Position numbers and translations under genes: made by a program
Notes under the pieces: model-generated
What the model saw: the letters and a program-made list of their open reading frames with translations, nothing else
Told to the model about the DNA's origin: nothing
The model's database searches: none
NCBI RefSeq assembly: GCF_947495315.1
Contig: NZ_CANLYD010000002.1
Location: 62,001-126,000 of the forward strand
Length of the DNA: 64,000 nt
Direction of reading: 5' to 3'
From: an uncultured Aquimarina sp.
GTDB taxonomy: Bacteria > Bacteroidota > Bacteroidia > Flavobacteriales > Flavobacteriaceae
Part shown: positions 37,988 through 48,201 of the stretch, one piece after another
Numbering within the stretch: position 1 is the first letter of the stretch
Layout: the number at the start of each line of letters is the position of its first letter

Positions 37988-39277
37988 ATGAAATATCACC
38001 TGATAGATAAAAGGCTCTTTATAAAGAACAGAAAGAATTTTGTAGCTAAGATGAAACCTAATAGTATTGCAGTTTTTAATAGTAATGATATTTATCCTAT
38101 TAGCGCTGATAGTACAATGCCTTTTGAGCAGCATAGAGATATTTTTTATCTAAGTGGGGTAGATCAAGAAGAAAGTATATTAATACTTTTTCCGGATGCG
38201 CCAAATGAAAAACACCGTGAAATCTTATTCCTAAAAGAAACCAGTGAATTAATTGCTATCTGGGAAGGCGAAAAATTAACCAAAGAAAAGGCTTTTGAAA
38301 CTTCAGGAATCAAAACCGTGTATTGGTTACAGGATCTGGAGAAAATATTCTTTGAGATCATGACACAATGTGATACCGTTTATGTAAATACAAATGAGCA
38401 TTATAGATCAAATGTAGAAACCGAAACCAGAGAAGATCGTTTTACTAAATGGTGGAAAGCTAAATATCCTGCTCATTCTGTTGCAAAAAGTAACCCTATT
38501 CTACAGCGATTACGTTCTGTAAAAGATCCAATAGAAATTGATCTGATGCAAACCGCTTGCAACATCACGGAAAAAGGATTCAGAAGATTACTTGGTTTTG
38601 TAAAACCAGGAGTGTGGGAATATAATCTTGAAGCTGAGTTATTACACGAATTTATAAATCACAGATCAAAAGGTTTTGCATATACTCCGATTATCGCAAG
38701 TGGTAATAATGCCAATGTATTGCATTATATCGAAAATAACCAACAGTGTAAGGAAGGAGAGTTAATCCTAATGGATATTGCTGCAGAATATGCTAATTAC
38801 TCTAGTGATTTAAGTCGTACAATTCCTGTGTCCGGTAAATTTACGGATCGGCAAAGAGCTGTGTATCACGCAGTTTTACGAGTAAAAAATGAAGCCACGA
38901 AAATGTTAGTGCCTGGCGCTATTTGGGCAGATTACCATGTAGAAGTTGGTAAAATTATGACTTCAGAATTATTAGGACTAGGTCTTATCGATAAAGCCGA
39001 TGTGCAAAATGAAGACCCAGATTGGCCAGCTTACAAAAAGTATTTTATGCACGGTACTTCTCATCATATTGGATTGGATACGCATGATTATGGAATCTTA
39101 ACCGAGCCAATGCAAGCTAATATGGTCTTTACCGTTGAACCTGGTATCTATATCCCAGATGAAGGTTTTGGAATACGATTGGAAGATGACGTTGTGATAC
39201 AGGAAAAAAGGGGTCCTTTTAATTTAATGGCAAATATTCCTATTGAAGCGGAAGAGATAGAAGAACTAATGAATTAG
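37988..39277 (+). CDS. pepP: Xaa-Pro aminopeptidase
   Basis: A 429-residue M24B metallopeptidase that removes an N-terminal residue preceding proline. The N-terminal creatinase-like domain spans about 1-170. The metal ligands lie in LMDIAAEYANYSSDLSRT (two Asp), HGTSHHIGLDTHDYG (His), FTVEPGIYI (Glu) and IRLEDDV (Glu). No signal peptide, so it is cytoplasmic. Monocistronic, with a good terminator 30 bases after the stop. Confidence 0.94.
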   Translation: MKYHLIDKRLFIKNRKNFVAKMKPNSIAVFNSNDIYPISADSTMPFEQHRDIFYLSGVDQEESILILFPDAPNEKHREILFLKETSELIAIWEGEKLTKEKAFETSGIKTVYWLQDLEKIFFEIMTQCDTVYVNTNEHYRSNVETETREDRFTKWWKAKYPAHSVAKSNPILQRLRSVKDPIEIDLMQTACNITEKGFRRLLGFVKPGVWEYNLEAELLHEFINHRSKGFAYTPIIASGNNANVLHYIENNQQCKEGELILMDIAAEYANYSSDLSRTIPVSGKFTDRQRAVYHAVLRVKNEATKMLVPGAIWADYHVEVGKIMTSELLGLGLIDKADVQNEDPDWPAYKKYFMHGTSHHIGLDTHDYGILTEPMQANMVFTVEPGIYIPDEGFGIRLEDDVVIQEKRGPFNLMANIPIEAEEIEELMN

Positions 39278-39308
39278 TAACACATTTTATAAAGTCAAAC
39301 ATATTTAA

Positions 39309-39346
39309 AACCTTGAGGATTCCAAAAAATCTTCAAGGTTTTTTTT
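39309..39346 (+). terminator. Terminator of pepP
   Basis: AACCTTGAGGAT pairs with ATCTTCAAGGTT (one G-T pair), followed by a run of eight T. The remaining 39347-39500 holds no gene. Confidence 0.85.
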
Positions 39347-39500
39347 GTAACAATTTATAAATCAAATATTTTAATCATTAACGGAACAATATTTGATGCT
39401 ATAAATTCCCTAAACAAACATTACTTTTAATAGTAAAACGAGTACTATTTAGCCGTTAGATTCTTGAAACAGTATAAACTTCTTAACAACTTTTAAAACC

Positions 39501-40994
39501 GTGATTACTTTTAAAAACAACTACAGTTCGCAATTACTATTCATCCTTTTAATATTTCCGTTCTTTGGATATACTCAAAATGGAACCACAATAGATTTTA
39601 AGGATGACCTTAATTTTCCTAAAGGAAAAATGGGGCAAATAGTTCAGGAAACCATCGACATGTTTAATGCAAATGATCCTGAAAAAATAAATCAGTTTAT
39701 CACAAAACACAGTAAGGATGATATCCTGAAAAAATTCTCTTTAAAAGATATTCAAGAATATTTATTGGATAACTCAAGAAAAACGGGAGGTGTAAACTTT
39801 TATAGCGTAAGAACATATACTCCTCCCAATCCTGACAAAACAATAATCATCGTAAAAGATAATAATTTTGATGCCTTCTATTCATTTGTTTTAAGTTTTA
39901 CAAATACAACGGACTACATAGTTGATAGTTTATGGTTTTCGTCAGCAGATGTTCCTTTGAATGTTATAGAACCAGATATATCAGAAACCGAATTCATAAA
40001 CAAGACTACAGCACTTCTCAATAAACTTTCTACAAACGATATATTCTCAGGAGCAGTTTTGATAGCAAAAGGGAATAAAATTTTATTTGAAAAAGCCTAT
40101 GGTGAAGCTTCTAAGAGGTTTCACGTAGCGAATACCATCAATACTAAGTTTAATCTAGGGTCGATGAACAAAATGTTTACAGCTATTGCTATAATGCAAT
40201 TGGCAGAAAAAGAAAAGATAGCATTACAGGACCCTATCAGTAAATATGTAGATGAGAGTTGGCTTTCTAAAGAAATAACAGACCAAGTAACCATCCATCA
40301 TTTACTATCGCATACTAGCGGATTAGGAAGTTATTTTAATAAAACTTTTTTTACTTCATCTAGAGAATTATACCGAACTATAGATCAGTTTAAACCTTTA
40401 GTAAAAGAAAGTACTCTTTCATTTACTCCAGGAGAAAAATATAGATATAGCAATACAGGAATGTTGCTCTTAGGAGTGATTATCCAGAAATCTTCAGGAC
40501 AGGACTATTTCAAGTATATTAAAGAACATATTTATAATCCTGCAAGAATGATAAATTCTGATTCTTTTGAGATGGATGAACCTGTAGAAAATCTGGCTAT
40601 TGGATATATTCCTACAGCCAATAACTCGACAGGTTGGAAAAATAATATCTTTAAACACGTTATTAAAGGGGGTCCTGCCGGAGGCGGTTTTTCTACGATT
40701 AAAGACCTACATAATTTCGCATTAGCATTGGGTAATGAACAATTGGTTTCTAAGTCTTCCTTAGAACTACTTTGGACCGATCATATAAAATCTGGATACG
40801 GTTATGGTTTCACTATCAACAATAGTAAAGCAGGTAAAGTTGTGGGCCATGGAGGAGGATTTCCCGGTCTTAACTCACAAATGGACATGTTTTTGGACAA
40901 TGGATACGTAATGGTAGTGATGTCTAACTATGATCGTGGGGCGGATCCTGTTGCAAAAAAAATTCGAGGATGGCTAGAAAGATCGAAAAAATAG
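39501..40994 (+). CDS. Exported beta-lactamase-family serine hydrolase
   Basis: A 497-residue class C beta-lactamase-like hydrolase with a signal peptide (about 1-25, FFGYT-QN). An additional N-terminal domain (about 30-155) resembles those used for substrate access in this family. The catalytic SxxK is S221-M-N-K224, the tyrosine motif is YRYSN (about 312-316), and the third motif is HGGGFPG. Such proteins are esterases, D-peptidases or of unknown role rather than true antibiotic resistance enzymes. The start is GTG at 39501-39503. It stands alone. Confidence 0.88.
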   Translation: MITFKNNYSSQLLFILLIFPFFGYTQNGTTIDFKDDLNFPKGKMGQIVQETIDMFNANDPEKINQFITKHSKDDILKKFSLKDIQEYLLDNSRKTGGVNFYSVRTYTPPNPDKTIIIVKDNNFDAFYSFVLSFTNTTDYIVDSLWFSSADVPLNVIEPDISETEFINKTTALLNKLSTNDIFSGAVLIAKGNKILFEKAYGEASKRFHVANTINTKFNLGSMNKMFTAIAIMQLAEKEKIALQDPISKYVDESWLSKEITDQVTIHHLLSHTSGLGSYFNKTFFTSSRELYRTIDQFKPLVKESTLSFTPGEKYRYSNTGMLLLGVIIQKSSGQDYFKYIKEHIYNPARMINSDSFEMDEPVENLAIGYIPTANNSTGWKNNIFKHVIKGGPAGGGFSTIKDLHNFALALGNEQLVSKSSLELLWTDHIKSGYGYGFTINNSKAGKVVGHGGGFPGLNSQMDMFLDNGYVMVVMSNYDRGADPVAKKIRGWLERSKK

Positions 40995-41099
40995 AATCTC
41001 ATAATTTTTAGCGTTTTATTTTTTAATACTATTTTCTAATATTTTATAGAATATTTATAACCATTTTATCGTTGCATATCAAAACATTAAAGAATAGCA

Positions 41100-41483
41100 A
41101 TGCAGCGAATGAAAATTACAGCAGGTCATCAACAAGCAATGCCTTATTTGGTAGTCGAGAATGCAGATGATTTTATTGATTTTATCAGAAAAATATTCAA
41201 CGCCCAGGAAATGATACGTAAAGTAGACGCAGCTTATAAAGTTGAACATTCTGAAGTGATGATAGGAGATGCTACTATAATGATTACGGAGGCCTCGAAA
41301 ACCTATCCTGCACAACATACCTCGATGTATGTATACGTAAAAGATACTGACCAAACCTATTATAATGCAATAGATGCGGGTGCTACATCTCTAATGCAAC
41401 CAATGGAAGAAGATTATGGCGCACGTGGAGCCGGTTTTAAAGATCCATATGGGAATACGTGGTGGATTGCTACCCTTAATTAA
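41100..41483 (+). CDS. VOC-superfamily (glyoxalase/PhnB-like) protein
   Basis: A 127-residue vicinal-oxygen-chelate protein with two beta-alpha-beta-beta-beta modules. AMPYLVVENADDFIDFIRKIF opens the first (residues given as landmark only), and FKDPYGNTWWIAT closes the second. It resembles PhnB/YdfO-type proteins, whose substrates vary from methylglyoxal to antibiotics. An alternative ATG three codons downstream is possible. Its stop overlaps the stop of the convergent di-heme peroxidase gene by four bases. Confidence 0.85.
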   Translation: MQRMKITAGHQQAMPYLVVENADDFIDFIRKIFNAQEMIRKVDAAYKVEHSEVMIGDATIMITEASKTYPAQHTSMYVYVKDTDQTYYNAIDAGATSLMQPMEEDYGARGAGFKDPYGNTWWIATLN

Positions 41484-42820
41484 TCACAACCTAAATCTAC
41501 TCTAGATACTGTATCATTATTTGGGAAACAATTTCCAGAATTAACAGATTCCGGCACGTATCTTTCTAATTCCGGATCTCGTAAACTATTCGTAATAAAG
41601 GATGTCATATCATCTATTTCCTCTTCGGTAAGATTTATAGTTCCAAATTGAGAGGCTAAATTCTCTGCAGGTACTTCTGTATTTTGTGGATTTCCTTCAT
41701 TTTTATAAGAGATTACCTCTTTTATTGAAGTAAAAGTCCCTCCATGACCATAGAAACCATTATCTATTAAATTATATAGTGTTGGAGTTTTAAACTTAAA
41801 ATCATCCGCAGGATTGTTTGTAAAGTTTCCTCTCCCTCTTTTAACGTTATCAATATTTACATCATACAAAAGCAATGCGCCATTTACATTTTCAAAATCA
41901 CCCATACCAAAAGAATGAAAATCTTTATCATTCAATGCAGGACCTGTATGGCATTCATAACATTTTCCTTTTCCAAAAAAAGCAATTGCTCCTTTTTTCT
42001 CAGAATCACTTAATGCATTACTATTTCCTTTTAGCCAATCCTGCCATGGTGATCTATTTGCTAATAATGTTCTCTCATAAGCAGCAACGGCCATAGCAGC
42101 ATTGTTTTTAGTATATCTTTCATTTTCTGCTACATCAGGAAATGCCGCATCAAAAAGGTCTTTATAACCAAAAATATTTACAAACTCATCATCTATCTGC
42201 AATCTATGTACTTTTTGTCCTTTGATGGCCTGAACTTCCACACCTTGAAACCCTAAAAAGTTTTCTTGAATCTCTGTCCAACTGGCTTCCGTTCCTGCAT
42301 TTGTTCCTGTTCCTCCAAACTGTCCATTCCAAAGCATAACATCTTGATAGGCTACATTTAATAATGTTGGAGATTTTATGGGTTGTACATCAATCGAATC
42401 TCTTGGAACTGTTGCATCAGCTACTCTTTCTTCTCCTCTTATTCCAAAACCTACGCCACATTCTCCAATTCCTTGTCTTATTCCGGCCGCAAAACCAGCT
42501 GCCGCCTGATGACAGGAAGCACAAGAATAAGTTGCCTTCATCTCTGACATTTTCGGATTTCCTCCGGTAGCAGTTTCGTGTAGTAATAATTTACCTAAAA
42601 AGACTTTTTCTTCTGTAATTAGATTTAATGGATCTTGTGGGATATTCGCATAATCATCACTTTCTGGTAATGTAAAAAACGATACTCCTTCTCCATTAGA
42701 TGCTTCATTCAATGTGCTTAATAATTCTGAGTCTAAATTTGAGGTGATTGGAATATAATCATCCTTTGTACATGAAGATATAATCAGTGCAATTACTGCA
42801 CCGAATGTTAGCTTTTTCAT
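41480..42820 (-). CDS. Di-heme cytochrome c peroxidase (MauG family) lipoprotein
   Basis: A 446-residue exported di-heme protein with a lipobox (LIISSC, C17). Two c-type heme sites are C100-A-S-C103-H104 and C287-Y-E-C290-H291. The body has the MauG/CcpA fold signatures LGKLLLHET, PTLLNVAYQD, RTLLANRSPWQDW and DDFKFKTPTLYN. It either reduces hydrogen peroxide in the periplasm or modifies a partner protein. It has no MbnP partner next to it, unlike the second di-heme enzyme at 54428. It is longer than typical bacterial cytochrome c peroxidases (about 350), with an N-terminal extension and inserts. It ends by a four-base overlap with the convergent VOC gene. Confidence 0.9.
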   Translation of the reverse strand: MKKLTFGAVIALIISSCTKDDYIPITSNLDSELLSTLNEASNGEGVSFFTLPESDDYANIPQDPLNLITEEKVFLGKLLLHETATGGNPKMSEMKATYSCASCHQAAAGFAAGIRQGIGECGVGFGIRGEERVADATVPRDSIDVQPIKSPTLLNVAYQDVMLWNGQFGGTGTNAGTEASWTEIQENFLGFQGVEVQAIKGQKVHRLQIDDEFVNIFGYKDLFDAAFPDVAENERYTKNNAAMAVAAYERTLLANRSPWQDWLKGNSNALSDSEKKGAIAFFGKGKCYECHTGPALNDKDFHSFGMGDFENVNGALLLYDVNIDNVKRGRGNFTNNPADDFKFKTPTLYNLIDNGFYGHGGTFTSIKEVISYKNEGNPQNTEVPAENLASQFGTINLTEEEIDDMTSFITNSLRDPELERYVPESVNSGNCFPNNDTVSRVDLGCD

Positions 42821-42944
42821 TGGTATTAGTTTTCCCTATATTGATAAAATCCCCTTTATTAACACTCTTAATAAAATGTTAAAGCGCGAATTTAAGAAAA
42901 AATGACAACATCATATACTATTTACTTTTAAAAATAATGCACAC

Positions 42945-44255
42945 TTACTTTGAAGATTTTTCTTTAACAAAAACGTTACTAATGACAAGGGAGAGCAAAG
43001 CAGGTAGTACCCATCCAAAATGTTGATCCCCTAATGGTAAAAAAGATCTCACAGATGCTGCCATAGCCCCTACACCAGTATTTTGATCTGTAACAAATCG
43101 AATACAATCTGGAATACTAAATAAAATGGTTACCGTAACTACAATTCTAAAAACTTTAGAGCTTGCAAATTTTTCTGGAAGTATATTCAAAAATATCAAA
43201 GCAATTGTAATAGGATAAATCATAAAAATTATTGGTAAACCGATATGAATTATCGTGCCAAAATCTAATTGTCCTACAATCACTCCAATAAAACAAGCTA
43301 TAACCGCTGTGATAATATAAATTTTCTGTGAGTTATTAAATAACCCTTTAAAATAATCGGCAGTTCCTGTTATTATCCCAACAGCAGTTGTAAAACAGGC
43401 TAAACCTATTAAAAAGCTTAAAAACGTGCTTCCTATGTTTCCTAAAGCAGCTAAAGAAATAGTATTAAGAAGTTGCGCACGTTGTAAATCATCACTTAAT
43501 TCTTGATTAATAACAATTTCTGACCTAAAATAAGCTCCAACTGCTATCATTCCAGTATACATTATTAATAACCCAAAACCTGCTATAAATCCAGAACGGG
43601 AAATCAAATATTTCTTAGCTTCAAAAGAAGTATGCCCGCGAAGATTTAAAGAAATGATTATTACGCCTCCTATAACCACTGCACCAATGGCATCAAAAGT
43701 TTGATACCCTTCAATCAATCCTTCAAAAAAACTAAGCTTTTCGATCGGATTAGTAATTTCTTCTGCTGAAAACAATCCGATACCAATAACTAATAATAAA
43801 ATAACCACAATAAGCGGTGTGAGATACTTCCCTATTAAGGATAATATCTTAGAACGATTCAATACAAACAATAAAACCAATGTAAAATAAATTGCACTAT
43901 TAAGTAGTGAGCTAATATTACTAAAATTAGGGTGAATAACCGTTTCATAAGTTGCCGCTGCAGTTCGAGGAGAAGGAATTGCTACAGATATAATGTATAC
44001 AATTACACAATAGATAATACTAAAGATCGGAGAAACTTTTTTTGCAAAATCAAACATAGTTCCCTGTAGACGTGCATGTGCCAAAATCCCTAAAAGAGGA
44101 ATCACCACAGCCGTTATAATAAAACCAACAGCTACAATGAACCAATCTTCTCCAGAATTATATCCAAGCATTGGAGGTAATAAAAGATTTCCTGCTCCAA
44201 AAAACATAGAGAATAAAGCAAATCCTGTGATAAAAGTTTCTTTATTAAATCGCAT
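42945..44255 (-). CDS. brnQ: Branched-chain amino acid transporter BrnQ
   Basis: A 436-residue inner-membrane carrier with about twelve hydrophobic segments. It is the LIVCS-family cation symporter for leucine, isoleucine and valine. The opening FALFSMFFGAGNLLLPPMLG (6-25 region) is the family hallmark. The gene is divergent from the alpha/beta hydrolase at 44326, sharing a 70-base intergenic region. Confidence 0.93.
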   Translation of the reverse strand: MRFNKETFITGFALFSMFFGAGNLLLPPMLGYNSGEDWFIVAVGFIITAVVIPLLGILAHARLQGTMFDFAKKVSPIFSIIYCVIVYIISVAIPSPRTAAATYETVIHPNFSNISSLLNSAIYFTLVLLFVLNRSKILSLIGKYLTPLIVVILLLVIGIGLFSAEEITNPIEKLSFFEGLIEGYQTFDAIGAVVIGGVIIISLNLRGHTSFEAKKYLISRSGFIAGFGLLIMYTGMIAVGAYFRSEIVINQELSDDLQRAQLLNTISLAALGNIGSTFLSFLIGLACFTTAVGIITGTADYFKGLFNNSQKIYIITAVIACFIGVIVGQLDFGTIIHIGLPIIFMIYPITIALIFLNILPEKFASSKVFRIVVTVTILFSIPDCIRFVTDQNTGVGAMAASVRSFLPLGDQHFGWVLPALLSLVISNVFVKEKSSK

Positions 44256-44325
44256 TTAGTTAGGTTTATATCACTTAAACGAATATTGATAATTTGATAA
44301 AAAAGTTGAAATATAAAATTTCAAA

Positions 44326-45105
44326 ATGACATTAGCATATAAAGGGATTGAAATTAATTATAACACCTACGGAAAAGGTACTCCTCTGGTTTTTTTACAT
44401 GGTTTTTTAGAAAATTCTACGATGTGGAATGATATAATTCCTCATTTTTCTAACACTCATAACTGTATCACAATTGATCTATTAGGCCACGGAAAAACGG
44501 ATTGTCTAGGTTACATTCATAGGATGGAAGATATGGCGGAAGCGGTTAGAACTGTTTTGTACAGTATCAAAATTGATAACCCTATATTCATTGGTCATTC
44601 CATGGGAGGGTATGTTTCATTAGCCTATCTGGATTTATTTCCCAAACTAGTTTCCGGACTTGTATTGCTTAACTCTACTTCTTTTCCTGATAGTGAAGAA
44701 AGAAAGACAAATAGAAGCAGAGCAATTGATATTGTGAAGAAAAACCCCAAAGCTTATACAGGTATGGCGATTGCCAATCTTTTTGCCGAGGAAAACCGTG
44801 ACAAATATAAAAACCAGGTTGAATTCATAAAAAATGAAGCTTCAAAAATGCCGTTACAAGGAATCATTTCTGCTTTAGAAGGCATGAAAATCAGAAAAGA
44901 TCATACCACCACCTTATTAAAATTTAAAAAACCAAAGATAATTTTTGCAGGAGAAAAAGACCCTGTATTATCATACCAACAAAATATCGAAGAATCAAAA
45001 CAATGTAAAACGGATTTAGTTTCGCTAAATGGGGGTCACATGTCCTATATCGAAAATCAAGATGAGCTTTTAAAAACTCTTGACCAATTTCTTCAACTTT
45101 CCTAA
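44326..45105 (+). CDS. Alpha/beta hydrolase
   Basis: A 259-residue alpha/beta hydrolase. The nucleophile is S92 (IGHSMGGY), the oxyanion HG is in FLHGFLEN, and the catalytic histidine is probably in GGHMSYIE near the C-terminus, with the acid in AGEKDPVL. It has no signal peptide. MenH/BioH-like proteins look similar, but no substrate can be assigned. It shares a divergent promoter region with brnQ. Confidence 0.88.
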   Translation: MTLAYKGIEINYNTYGKGTPLVFLHGFLENSTMWNDIIPHFSNTHNCITIDLLGHGKTDCLGYIHRMEDMAEAVRTVLYSIKIDNPIFIGHSMGGYVSLAYLDLFPKLVSGLVLLNSTSFPDSEERKTNRSRAIDIVKKNPKAYTGMAIANLFAEENRDKYKNQVEFIKNEASKMPLQGIISALEGMKIRKDHTTTLLKFKKPKIIFAGEKDPVLSYQQNIEESKQCKTDLVSLNGGHMSYIENQDELLKTLDQFLQLS

Positions 45106-45265
45106 CATATATTCCCCTGTTTACTGGTGATGTCTCCTACCTATAAAAAGACCATAATCACATACTATTTCTTCGATGAAATACAATTTTACAGGTCAAA
45201 ACCACTATAAAATACACTTTTTGAGCAAAATTTGAAGTTTTTTCAAAATTTTTTCTTACAAAATG

Positions 45266-45295
45266 TTGTTAATAACTAAAAAAACGTTATTATTG
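45266..45295 (+). promoter_or_regulatory. Candidate promoter of the small Cys/His protein gene
   Basis: TTG (45266-45268), 19 bases, then TATTATTG (45288-45295), one mismatch from TAnnTTTG. It lies 31 bases before the ATG at 45327 in the 221-base gap. Confidence 0.45.
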
Positions 45296-45326
45296 TATTG
45301 ATAATGAACTTTTAACCCCCACAAAG

Positions 45327-45596
45327 ATGAAGAAATCTATCCCCAATTCGTCATTCTCCATATCAAAAATCTATTGCGCTTTATTCGGCCATGATTATGT
45401 TACTTCCAAGCAGGTTACACATCATATAAAAGAATATACATGTTCACATTGCCGTGAACAAGCAACTACTAACAGCAGAGGTAGATTAGAAGTAATGACA
45501 CCAAAACTTAAAGAAATTAATGATGCATTAGCATCCGTTCACGCTAAGAAAATTGCAAGAAACAAAGGCAATATAAATCTTCAGGCTGCTTCTTAA
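45327..45596 (+). CDS. Small Cys/His protein, possible zinc ribbon
   Basis: An 89-residue basic cytoplasmic protein. It has YCALFGHDY (C17, H22) followed by HH (32-33) and CSHC (C39, C42), a spacing suited to one zinc site, then a basic helical C-terminus. It resembles small DUF1660-like zinc-finger proteins but I cannot assign a family with certainty. It may bind nucleic acid. It is convergent with thiL with only one base between the two stop codons. Confidence 0.75.
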   Translation: MKKSIPNSSFSISKIYCALFGHDYVTSKQVTHHIKEYTCSHCREQATTNSRGRLEVMTPKLKEINDALASVHAKKIARNKGNINLQAAS

Positions 45597-45597
45597 A

Positions 45598-46644
45598 TTA
45601 TTCTTTAATAGGATTCCATCCCTGCGCTGTTAATTGAATTTTTTCATTAGCTCTGGTTACTAATCCTATTCCGCTTTTCTCATCGGTCATATGACCAATT
45701 ACAGTAAGATTAGGGTTTGCTTTAATCTTCGGAAAATCTTCTTGCTTAATCGTAAATAATAATTCATAATCCTCTCCTCCACTAAGGGCTACGGTTGTAC
45801 TATTTAATTTAAACTCCTCACAAGTAGAAATAACTGCAGGATCCAGAGGTATCTTTTCTTCGTATAAATTTACTCCCACTTTTGATCTTTTACATAAATG
45901 TATCACTTCAGAAGATAAACCATCACTTATATCAATCATACTCGTTGGTTTTACCTCTAGAGCTTTGAGAAGTTCCGATATATCTTTTCGAGCTTCAGGC
46001 TTTAATTGTCGTTCTATTAAATATGAATACTGATCCAGATCCGGTTGAGAATTAGGATTCGCCTTATATACCTGTTTTTCTCTTTCCAATATCTGAAGCC
46101 CTAGATATGCAGCTCCTAAATCACCTGTAACTACCAATAAATCGTTTTCTCCTGCACCATCTCGATATACTAAACTTTCTTCATCTGCATGACCCACAGC
46201 TGTAATGCTTATCATTAATCCAGTGGTAGAAGAGGTCGTGTCACCTCCTACTACATCTATATTATATATTTTAGCTGCTGCTTGAATCCCGGCATATAGT
46301 TCTTCTAATGCTTCTAAAGGAAATCTGTTTGATACCGCAATAGATACTGTGATTTGTGTTGCAGTCGCATTCATTGCATACACATCAGAAAGATTTACCA
46401 TTACTGCTTTATACCCTAAATGCTTTAACGGAACATAGGATAAATCAAAATGTACTCCTTCAATCAACAGATCTGTGGTTAATACACATTTTTTGTTTTT
46501 AAAATCTAATACTGCAGCATCATCACCAATCCCTCGAATGGTAGATTCCTGTTTGATTTCAAAATTTTTGGTTAAATGATCTATCAAACCAAATTCTCCT
46601 AATTCTGACAATGATGTCCTTGATGTATTTTTATCTTCAATCAT
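45598..46644 (-). CDS. thiL: Thiamine-monophosphate kinase
   Basis: A 348-residue ThiL that phosphorylates thiamine monophosphate to thiamine diphosphate. Motifs include GIGDDAAVL (ATP/metal), TTDLLIEGVHFDL, VVGGDTTSS and GGEDYELLF. I chose the ATG at 46642-46644 (MIEDKNTSRTSLSELGEFG), since the upstream 31 codons are unlike ThiL. The gene stands alone in this window without other thi genes. Confidence 0.94.
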   Translation of the reverse strand: MIEDKNTSRTSLSELGEFGLIDHLTKNFEIKQESTIRGIGDDAAVLDFKNKKCVLTTDLLIEGVHFDLSYVPLKHLGYKAVMVNLSDVYAMNATATQITVSIAVSNRFPLEALEELYAGIQAAAKIYNIDVVGGDTTSSTTGLMISITAVGHADEESLVYRDGAGENDLLVVTGDLGAAYLGLQILEREKQVYKANPNSQPDLDQYSYLIERQLKPEARKDISELLKALEVKPTSMIDISDGLSSEVIHLCKRSKVGVNLYEEKIPLDPAVISTCEEFKLNSTTVALSGGEDYELLFTIKQEDFPKIKANPNLTVIGHMTDEKSGIGLVTRANEKIQLTAQGWNPIKE

Positions 46645-46914
46645 AATTGCAAAGGTAGGGAACAAGGTGATTTCATTATATAAAAAACCTCGTTTCCTTT
46701 CATTTAACTTTTCATTGTTTAACTTCCTAAATATCAATAGTCGTAAATTTTTGCTACCTTTTTAAGCAAAGTTTTTCAAAAACCAAAGGCTTATATTCTT
46801 CCTAAATAAATATCAAATACAATTTTGAATAGCTCGTATTGTATGGTTTAGTAGGGTATTTAGTTAATAAACTGTTATATATATAAGTCTCTAATTAATT
46901 TTTAATTCTAGTAA

Positions 46915-48141
46915 ATGAAAAGGTATTTCAGCATAGTAATTTGTTTTTTTACATTAATATCAGTTATAAACTGCAGTAATGATGATGATCAAACTAGTGG
47001 AAATGATGGGGATCAGAATGTAAACTGCACAAACCAAGTGTCTGGTGGGATTTATCCAAGTTGTGGTATTGATTTTGTCTCTTCGATATCTTTAAATACA
47101 ATGAATGCTTCAGCTGGAAACGATAGTTGGGGATGGACGGATCCAAGTAATGGTAAAGAATATGTAATTATGTGCCTTAATAATGGTACCGCTTTTATTG
47201 ATATTTCTAATCCTGAAACTCCTATATATTTAGGAAAACTACCCACTGCTACACAAAGTAGCACTTGGCGCGATGCAAAAGTATATCAAAATTACGCTTT
47301 TATTGTTAGCGAAGCACCTGGTCACGGAATGCAGGTTTTTGATTTAACAACACTAAGAAATGTGACTAATCCACCACAAACATTTACTGCTAATACTACC
47401 TATACAGGTTTTGGTAATGCACATAATATTGTCATTAACGAAAATACAGGATTTGCATATGGTGTAGGAACATCTACTTTTGGGGGCGGTCCACATTTTG
47501 TAAATATCCAGGACCCAACGAATCCGATTGCAGCGGGAGGCTTTATTTCTGATGGTGGTGATGCCTACAGTCATGATGCACAAGTGGTAACTTATAATGG
47601 ACCGGATAGTGATTATATTGGAAGAGAAATTTTGATAGGAAGTAATCAAATAGAAATTGTAATTGCAGACATCACTGACAAAAATGACCCTAAAACAATC
47701 TCTACTATTAATTATGCTAATATCGGATATACTCATCAAGGTTGGTTTACTGAAGATCAACGGTTTTTCTTACTAGGTGATGAGCTTGATGAAACAAATG
47801 TTGGCTTTAATACACGTACCATCGTATTTGATTTTGAAGATCTTGACAATCCAAAATTTCATATGAACTATACCGGCTCTACACCATCTATTGATCATAA
47901 TGGTTATGTAAAGGGAAATAAATTTTATTTAGCCAATTATACAGCTGGTATTAGGATCATTGATGTTTCGGATATAAGTTCTAATTCGATGCGTGAAATC
48001 GGTTTTTTTGACACCTTTCCTTCAAATAATAGTGTAGGTTTTAGTGGTGCATGGAACGTTTATCCATATTTTGAAAGTGGAAATATTGTGATTAGCGATG
48101 TAAATTCAGGATTCATATTAGTAAAAGAAAGCACTCCTTGA
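46915..48141 (+). CDS. Choice-of-anchor B family LVIVD-propeller lipoprotein
   Basis: A 408-residue lipoprotein (SVINC, cysteine about 20) of the choice-of-anchor B family. After a short Asp/Gln-rich linker comes a beta-propeller made of LVIVD-type repeats such as NGTAFIDISNPETPIYLG. It is the first of three tandem paralogues. It alone carries a lipobox and no T9SS domain, so it stays membrane-attached while its neighbours are secreted to the surface. The function is unknown; ligand binding is likely. Sixty bases separate it from the next copy. Confidence 0.88.
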   Translation: MKRYFSIVICFFTLISVINCSNDDDQTSGNDGDQNVNCTNQVSGGIYPSCGIDFVSSISLNTMNASAGNDSWGWTDPSNGKEYVIMCLNNGTAFIDISNPETPIYLGKLPTATQSSTWRDAKVYQNYAFIVSEAPGHGMQVFDLTTLRNVTNPPQTFTANTTYTGFGNAHNIVINENTGFAYGVGTSTFGGGPHFVNIQDPTNPIAAGGFISDGGDAYSHDAQVVTYNGPDSDYIGREILIGSNQIEIVIADITDKNDPKTISTINYANIGYTHQGWFTEDQRFFLLGDELDETNVGFNTRTIVFDFEDLDNPKFHMNYTGSTPSIDHNGYVKGNKFYLANYTAGIRIIDVSDISSNSMREIGFFDTFPSNNSVGFSGAWNVYPYFESGNIVISDVNSGFILVKESTP

Positions 48142-48201
48142 TAAACAACACAATTATTTCATACAGCCTCATTTTTAATTATATTCTTAAAAACTCAACC
48201 A

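Noticed and set aside
39501..40994. Antibiotic-resistance beta-lactamase
   Set aside because: SxxK and YxN are present but the protein has an unrelated N-terminal domain and belongs to the broad serine hydrolase family. The same holds for 61606-62958.
46645..46737. Extended 379-residue form of ThiL
   Set aside because: The additional 31 residues do not look like ThiL; the ATG at 46644 fits the family start.
47353..47760. A 135-codon minus-strand frame within the first choice-of-anchor gene
   Set aside because: It is antisense to a clearly conserved propeller protein and has a composition typical of a shadow frame.
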